A stretch of 64,000 bases of DNA, from positions 62,001-126,000 of the forward strand of contig CAXXXS010000001.1 of the NCBI GenBank assembly GCA_963665085.2. Direction: 5' to 3'. The DNA is from G963665085 sp963665085. Lineage in GTDB: Bacteria; Bacteroidota; Bacteroidia; Bacteroidales; JAAAOM01. The first letter of the stretch is position 1, and every line of letters begins with the position of its first letter. Made by a program: the position numbers and the translations under genes. Below are positions 59,857-64,000 of the stretch, piece after piece. The notes beneath the pieces are model-generated. The model ran no database searches and was not told where the DNA came from. It saw only the letters and a program-made list of their open reading frames with translations.

Positions 59857-61458
59857 CCTGACTTGTACCCTTGGGAATTAGTGCGGTTGTAAACAGCTGA
59901 TTATCAGGTTTTGTGTTTTAAAAAATGCTAAATTTACCGCACTAAGGTTTATTTTAGCATGAAAATCAGGGTTGTTAAAACAGGCTCAAATGCAAAAGCT
60001 GTACAGGTAGTGCATTACCGGAATAATAAAAGGGTCATTTTGCAGCATATTGGTTCTGCTCACACAGAGGGGGCATTAAGCGATTTATTGATTTTGGCAG
60101 AAGAATGGATCAAAGATTACTCCAAACAATTGTCTATCTTCCCTGATGAAAACCCCAACAAGTTGTTGCATCTCAATCATTGCACATTTCTTGGAGTCAA
60201 ATACCATTTTTTCCAAAAGCAGATCCGTTCAATTCAGGATAAAATTAAGTTAGATGAACTGCCTGCGTTATTAAATGATTTAGTAACAATAAGGATATTT
60301 GAGCCTGCATCGAAGCTCCGCTCACTGGAATTGATGGAACAATTTTTCAGCCTCAGCCATAGCCGCAAAAATTATTACAAAATAGCCCCTAATTGTATCG
60401 GGCTAAAGAAAATTATTGAACAGAAGGTTGTTGATTTTGCAAAAGTTCATTACTCCTTTAATTTCGACATTTTGTTTTACGATGTAACAACATTGTATTT
60501 CGAGACTTTTGAAGAGGATGAGTTACGCAAGAACGGTTTCTCAAAAGACAACAAATCCCAACAACCGCAAATACTCATAGCCCTGATGGTAAGTAAAGAA
60601 GGCTTCCCTGTTGCCTATGAGGTATTTTCAGGCAATACTTTTGAAGGGCACACAATCATTCCTGTCATTAAAGATTTTATTGAAAGGAATAATGTAAAAG
60701 ATTTTACCGTAGTGGCCGATGCTGCCATGATCAGTACCGAAAATGTACAAAAATTGGTTCAAAACAATATCAACTACATCGTTGGAGCCAGACTTGGCAA
60801 TATCCCAACAGCACTGTTTGAGACGATCGATAAAAACATCAGCCGCGAAGATGGTAAAAGCATACGGATTAAAATGGATAACGGTTATCTGGTTTGTAGC
60901 TATTCTTCAGTCAGGTACCGTAAGGATAAATACGAAATGGAGAAGCAAATCGAAAAAGCAAAACAAGCAATTTCAAAACCATCGAAAAGCAAAAAGTTGA
61001 AATTTACCCGGATTAAAAACCAGGAAATGGGACTCAATGAAGCACTTATTGAAAAGACTCAGAAGCTATTAGGCGTCAAAGGATATTATACCAATCTGGA
61101 AGAATCGGTTGCCAATAATAAAACAATAATGGAGCGATACCATGAACTTTATAAAATAGAGCAGAACTTTAGGATATCAAAAAATGACCTACAAACAAGA
61201 CCCATCTTTCATTATAAGGAACAACCGATAAAATTGCATATACTGATTTGCTTCATGGCGCTTGTCATAGCAAAGCATATCGAACTAAAAACTGGTGTGT
61301 CAATTAGAAAATTCATCGACGAATCAAAGAAAGTTGTGGATGGAGAAATATTGAACCAGATCACAAACAAAACAGTAATACTAAAAGCCGAACCAACTCA
61401 CAAAATGAAGGAACTTATAGAAAAGTTAAATGCACCGCACTAAAAGGGACAAGTCAGG
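59857..61458 (+). mobile_element. IS1634-family insertion sequence
   Basis: 1602 bp. The left end CCTGACTTGTACCC and the right end, read on the minus strand CCTGACTTGTCCC, are inverted repeats (10 identical bases, then one offset, with a second conserved stretch TTAGTGCGGT further in). It carries one transposase gene and is flanked by a perfect 30-bp duplication. Long target duplications of variable length are a described peculiarity of the IS1634 family (IS4-related). It disrupts the racemase gene. Confidence 0.93.
59959..61443 (+). CDS. IS1634-family transposase
   Basis: 494-residue DDE transposase. N-terminal MKIRVVKTGSNAKAVQVVHY with VILQHIGSAHTE is the family opening; catalytic residues are in LFYDVTTLYFET (first Asp), FTVVADAAMISTENVQKL (second Asp) and ELYKIEQNFRISKNDLQTRP IFHYKEQPIKLHILICFMAL (Glu in the Y-x-x-x-E region). 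The long insertion between the second Asp and the Glu contains beta strands as in other IS4-related enzymes. Frame intact, ATG 59959, stop 15 bases before the IS end. Probably active. Confidence 0.95.
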   Translation: MKIRVVKTGSNAKAVQVVHYRNNKRVILQHIGSAHTEGALSDLLILAEEWIKDYSKQLSIFPDENPNKLLHLNHCTFLGVKYHFFQKQIRSIQDKIKLDELPALLNDLVTIRIFEPASKLRSLELMEQFFSLSHSRKNYYKIAPNCIGLKKIIEQKVVDFAKVHYSFNFDILFYDVTTLYFETFEEDELRKNGFSKDNKSQQPQILIALMVSKEGFPVAYEVFSGNTFEGHTIIPVIKDFIERNNVKDFTVVADAAMISTENVQKLVQNNINYIVGARLGNIPTALFETIDKNISREDGKSIRIKMDNGYLVCSYSSVRYRKDKYEMEKQIEKAKQAISKPSKSKKLKFTRIKNQEMGLNEALIEKTQKLLGVKGYYTNLEESVANNKTIMERYHELYKIEQNFRISKNDLQTRPIFHYKEQPIKLHILICFMALVIAKHIELKTGVSIRKFIDESKKVVDGEILNQITNKTVILKAEPTHKMKELIEKLNAPH

Positions 61459-61488
61459 AAACACACCTCATATTGTAATTGATGAGCT
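61459..61488 (+). repeat. 30-bp target-site duplication, right copy
   Basis: Identical to 59827-59856; encodes NTPHIVIDEL in the resumed racemase frame. Confidence 0.95.
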
Positions 61489-61909
61489 TAAAAAACGAAT
61501 ACAGCCTCCAATTATTAGCATTGTTGACGAAACATGTAAAGCAATTCAAAAAAAAGGAATAAAAAGAGTTGTTCTTTTGGGGACAAAATCAACGATGACA
61601 ACTGGTTTTTATCAAAAAAACGGCAAATAGCTTTGATGTTGAAATAGTTATTCCTGAAAAGAGTGACATAGAGTTTATTCACGAGAAATACATGAATAAA
61701 CTGGTTTTCAATAGAATTAATCCTGCAACAAAAGAAATGCTAATCAACATTACAAATCAATTAAAAAAAGAACACTCTATCGAAGGCCTTATTCTTGGAG
61801 GAACAGAATTATCATTGATATTGAAACAATCAGACTTTGACAACCTGTCTGTTTTTGATTCCACGCTAATTCATGTAGCCTCTCTTGTTGATATTATGAT
61901 TGGTGAAAA

Positions 61910-63097
61910 TTAAACCACCTGCCTAACAATATCAGCCGCTTCTTTTAGTGTAATTGCTGATTCAACTTTTAGTCCGGAATTATCAATAAGTTCTTTTGCT
62001 TCCTCAGCATTTGTTCCCTGTAGACGTACAATAACAGGAACTTTTATATTACCAATATTCTTATACGCTTCAACAACACCGGAAGCAACTCTATCGCATC
62101 GTACGATACCTCCAAATATGTTAATTAAGATAGCCTTAACATTGGGATCTTTTAAAATAATCCTAAATCCGGCTTCTACAGTTTTTGCATTTGCCCCTCC
62201 TCCAACATCAAGGAAATTCGCAGGATGACCACCTGACAATTTAATGATGTCCATTGTTGCCATCGCCAGTCCAGCTCCATTAACCATACAACCTACATTT
62301 CCATCAAGCTTCACAAAATTAAGGTTATATTTTCCCGCTTCAACTTCTGTCGGATCTTCTTCAGTTAGATCCCTCATTGCTTCATATTCGGGATGTCGAT
62401 AAAGAGCATTATCATCAAGGTTGACCTTTGCGTCAACTGCCAGAATTTTATCATCTGATGTTTTTAGAACAGGATTTATTTCAAACATTGAGGCATCTGT
62501 ACCAACATATGCATTGTATAAGGCAGATACAAACTTCACCATCTCTTTCATAGCTTTTCCAGACAAACCAAGATTGAAAGCAATTTTCCGTGCCTGAAAT
62601 GCCTGAAGTCCGATACCCGGATCAATTTCTTCTTTAAAAATACGGTCAGGTGTTTTATCTGCAACTTCTTCGATATCCATTCCACCTTCAGGTGAATACA
62701 TAATAATATTACGTCCGGTTTGTCTGTTAAGGAGAACGCTCATGTAATATTCTTCTGTTGGTGAATCACCAGGATAATAAACATCCTGGGCAATTAATAC
62801 TTTATTTACCTTCTTTCCCTCGGGCCCGGTCTGGTGTGTAACCAGGTTCATCCCGATAATTTCATTAGCAAATTGCTCAACTTTTTCAAGTGATTTGGCA
62901 AGCTTAACGCCTCCTCCTTTCCCGCGTCCTCCAGCATGAATTTGAGCTTTTACTACCCACCACCCTGTATTGGTTTCTTCTTGCAGTTTTTTTGCAACCT
63001 CAACAGCTTGAACAGGTGTATCAGCAATTATACCTTCTTGAATAGCAACTCCGTAAGACTTTAGAATTTCTTTTCCTTGATATTCGTGGATATTCAT
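61910..63097 (-). CDS. sucC: Succinate-CoA ligase (ADP-forming) subunit beta
   Basis: 395 residues. N-terminal ATP-grasp domain: MNIHEYQGKEILKSYGVAIQ, WVVKAQIHAGGRGKGGGVKL, YNAYVGTDASMFEINPVLK; C-terminal CoA-ligase domain: LDGNVGCMVNGAGLAMATMD, SGGHPANFLDVGGGANAKTV and ILINIFGGIVRCDRVASGVV with the subunit-contact loop. It forms succinyl-CoA from succinate with ATP in the TCA or propionate pathway. The alpha subunit gene sucD is not in the window next to it. Convergent with the racemase pseudogene, overlapping by four bases. ATG 63097. Confidence 0.96.
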   Translation of the reverse strand: MNIHEYQGKEILKSYGVAIQEGIIADTPVQAVEVAKKLQEETNTGWWVVKAQIHAGGRGKGGGVKLAKSLEKVEQFANEIIGMNLVTHQTGPEGKKVNKVLIAQDVYYPGDSPTEEYYMSVLLNRQTGRNIIMYSPEGGMDIEEVADKTPDRIFKEEIDPGIGLQAFQARKIAFNLGLSGKAMKEMVKFVSALYNAYVGTDASMFEINPVLKTSDDKILAVDAKVNLDDNALYRHPEYEAMRDLTEEDPTEVEAGKYNLNFVKLDGNVGCMVNGAGLAMATMDIIKLSGGHPANFLDVGGGANAKTVEAGFRIILKDPNVKAILINIFGGIVRCDRVASGVVEAYKNIGNIKVPVIVRLQGTNAEEAKELIDNSGLKVESAITLKEAADIVRQVV

Positions 63098-63178
63098 TTT
63101 GAAGAACTTTTTAATTATTTTATGAATGTACTAAAATATTCTCTTTTTTTGTTCCCTGTTTTTATACATATAAAAATT

Positions 63179-63718
63179 ATGAGAAAACTTGATGTTAATG
63201 AATTAAACAGAATAGATGCGGAAGAGTTTAAAAAAGTTGAAAAAATTCCTGTTATAATTATATTGGATAATATTAGGAGCTTAAATAACATAGGATCTGT
63301 TTTTCGCACATCCGATGCATTCAGGGTTCAAGCTATTTATTTATGCGGTATAACCGCAAAACCTCCACACAGGGACATCAACAAAACTGCGCTTGGTGCT
63401 ACAGAGTCTGTTGTCTGGAAATATTATAAATCAACGCTGGATGCTATTAACGAATTAAAAAAAGAAGGTTTTCTCATTATCTCACTTGAACAAGTTGAAA
63501 ATGGGAAAAACATACTCAATTATCAGATTGACCAAAACAGAAAATATGCCCTTATTTTTGGTCATGAGGTGAAAGGAGTTCAACAGGAAGCTATAGACAA
63601 TTCAGATGATTGTTTAGAAATACCACAATATGGAACAAAACATTCATTAAACATATCGGTATGTGCCGGGATAGTTTTGTGGGAATTTTTTAAACCTTTT
63701 GTAAATATGATAAAATAA
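63179..63718 (+). CDS. TrmH/SpoU-family RNA 2'-O-methyltransferase
   Basis: 179 residues from ATG 63179 (MRKLDVNELNRIDAEEFKKV). The SPOUT knot motifs are VIILDNIRSLNNIGSVFRTS DAF (motif 1), YALIFGHEVKGVQQEAIDNS (motif 2) and LEIPQYGTKHSLNISVCAGI VLWEF (motif 3), which bind SAM. It methylates a ribose of tRNA or rRNA; the lack of an N-terminal RNA-binding domain points to the short TrmH/TrmL type. The frame opens at a TTG at 63077 inside sucC, which is not used. A strong terminator follows. Confidence 0.92.
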   Translation: MRKLDVNELNRIDAEEFKKVEKIPVIIILDNIRSLNNIGSVFRTSDAFRVQAIYLCGITAKPPHRDINKTALGATESVVWKYYKSTLDAINELKKEGFLIISLEQVENGKNILNYQIDQNRKYALIFGHEVKGVQQEAIDNSDDCLEIPQYGTKHSLNISVCAGIVLWEFFKPFVNMIK

Positions 63719-63720
63719 AA

Positions 63721-63746
63721 AAAGCGCCAAATTGGCGCTTTTTTAT
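63721..63746 (+). terminator. Terminator of the TrmH-type gene
   Basis: AAAGCGCCAA (63721-63730) and TTGGCGCTTT (63732-63741) with a T run to 63746; A-rich on the other side, so it could also serve the convergent gene. Confidence 0.9.
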
Positions 63747-63764
63747 ATCTCTAACATCAAGTGA

Positions 63765-64000
63765 TTATTCAACAATTGATGTGAATGTTTCATTATCTCT
63801 GTAAGCTCTGAACTCAAGATCTTTTTTAGCTCTGTCTTTTAAAGAAGCATCCGCATTAACAGCACTTCTTAAGTTAGAAAGAACAACTTCCTGACGTTGT
63901 GCCCTTGCTCCAGCAACAGCTCTTAGATAGAATACTTTTGCATCATCTTCAACTTTTCCTAAAGTAGAAAGAGCAGCATCAGTTTCTTCGTTTAACAATT
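63765..64000 (-). CDS. C-terminal end of a TPR-like repeat protein (partial)
   Basis: The last 78 or so residues of a protein that begins beyond the right edge. LLNEETDAALSTLGKVEDDA KVFYLRAVAGARAQRQEVVL SNLRSAVNADASLKDRAKKD LEFRAYRDNETF reads as helical hairpins of tetratricopeptide type followed by the usual closing motif found at the end of Bacteroidota TPR proteins. No start is in the window, because the TTG at 63996-63998 is only an internal Leu codon. Function cannot be assessed. Confidence 0.65.
   Translation of the reverse strand, partial: LLNEETDAALSTLGKVEDDAKVFYLRAVAGARAQRQEVVLSNLRSAVNADASLKDRAKKDLEFRAYRDNETFTSIVE

Larger units (their letters stand above)
59579..61913 (+). pseudogene. 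Aspartate/glutamate racemase family gene, interrupted by an IS and frameshifted
   Basis: The 5' part (59579-59856) encodes MKKLGLIGGVGPESTIKYYR through FVALASNTPHIVIDEL. The IS lies at 59857-61458. After it the frame resumes with the duplicated NTPHIVIDEL and continues KKRIQPPIISIVDETCKAIQ and VVLLGTKSTMTTGFYQK; then one extra A in a seven-A run near 61615-61621 shifts the frame, and the end (TANSFDVEIVIPEKSDIEFI ... GLILGGTELSLILKQSD) is read from about 61620 to 61913. At the two places where cysteines act in standard racemases this protein has ASNTPH and LGGTE, without cysteine. Dead after the IS insertion. Confidence 0.9.

Noticed and set aside
63077..63178. N-terminal extension of the TrmH-type gene
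   Set aside because: It overlaps sucC and starts with TTG; ATG 63179 matches the family.

Overview
The window is a low-GC (clearly AT-rich) chromosome segment of a Bacteroidota bacterium, most likely an environmental member of the Bacteroidales/Marinilabiliales side of the phylum. The evidence is type IX secretion C-terminal sorting domains, PASTA and 3-coathanger proteins, many candidate promoters with the Bacteroidota -7 box TAnnTTTG (a textbook TTTG-N19-TACATTTG in front of rpmH), few Shine-Dalgarno sequences, and gene neighbourhoods such as tgt-lptF/G and sigma-rsmG. The placement within the phylum is inference.

Layout. 1-4.3 kb: an NCS2 purine permease (cut by the window edge) with an IS5-type element at its start codon, a YjjG-like nucleotidase, a DMT permease, a peroxiredoxin and a lone receiver protein. 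4.3-8 kb: rluD, a type IX cargo protein and a PASTA protein in one minus-strand operon. 8.2-18.3 kb: surface and sugar genes (a PMT-like glycosyltransferase fused to TPRs with its GT2 partner, an inserted-looking block of a tail-fibre-like protein plus a frameshifted 3-coathanger protein, a truncated GT2 remnant, glf), then rpmH, rsmG, an ECF-type sigma factor and another GT2. 18.4-31.3 kb: core genes tgt, lptF/G, carboxyltransferase with biotin carrier, ispE, dnaB, an ArsB/NhaD-type transporter, a CBS protein, a PfkB kinase, two tRNAs (Gly-GCC, Leu-TAA) with promoter and terminator, and mutS. 31.4-37.1 kb: peptidase, NagX-like membrane acyltransferase, a SUMF1-fold protein, a broken RibD/DHFR-like gene and a methyltransferase.

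37.3-46.1 kb is an accessory region in which every gene points the same way: a TPR protein, a DUF1778/GNAT toxin-antitoxin pair, exported unknowns, an ATP-grasp enzyme overlapping an exported protein gene, a Fic protein with an altered catalytic motif behind four evenly spaced AGCT sites, a rhodanese, a chimeric pseudogene, DUF6122 and CPBP membrane proteins, and a 22-bp tandem repeat. 46.1-50.1 kb holds carbohydrate esterases and panE.

50.1-64 kb: valS; a compact operon for N-epsilon-acetyl-beta-lysine synthesis (ablA, ablB) together with a MarC protein and a sodium:solute symporter, next to a MarR regulator; a DUF1573 lipoprotein; an aminotransferase translationally coupled to a racemase gene that is interrupted by an IS1634-type element with a 30-bp target duplication; sucC, a TrmH-type methyltransferase, and the end of a repeat protein leaving the window. 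The strongest points for follow-up are the Fic gene with its operator array, the abl osmolyte operon, the ATP-grasp/exported-protein pair, the two IS insertions, and the recombination scars near 14.4, 36.1 and 44.6 kb.
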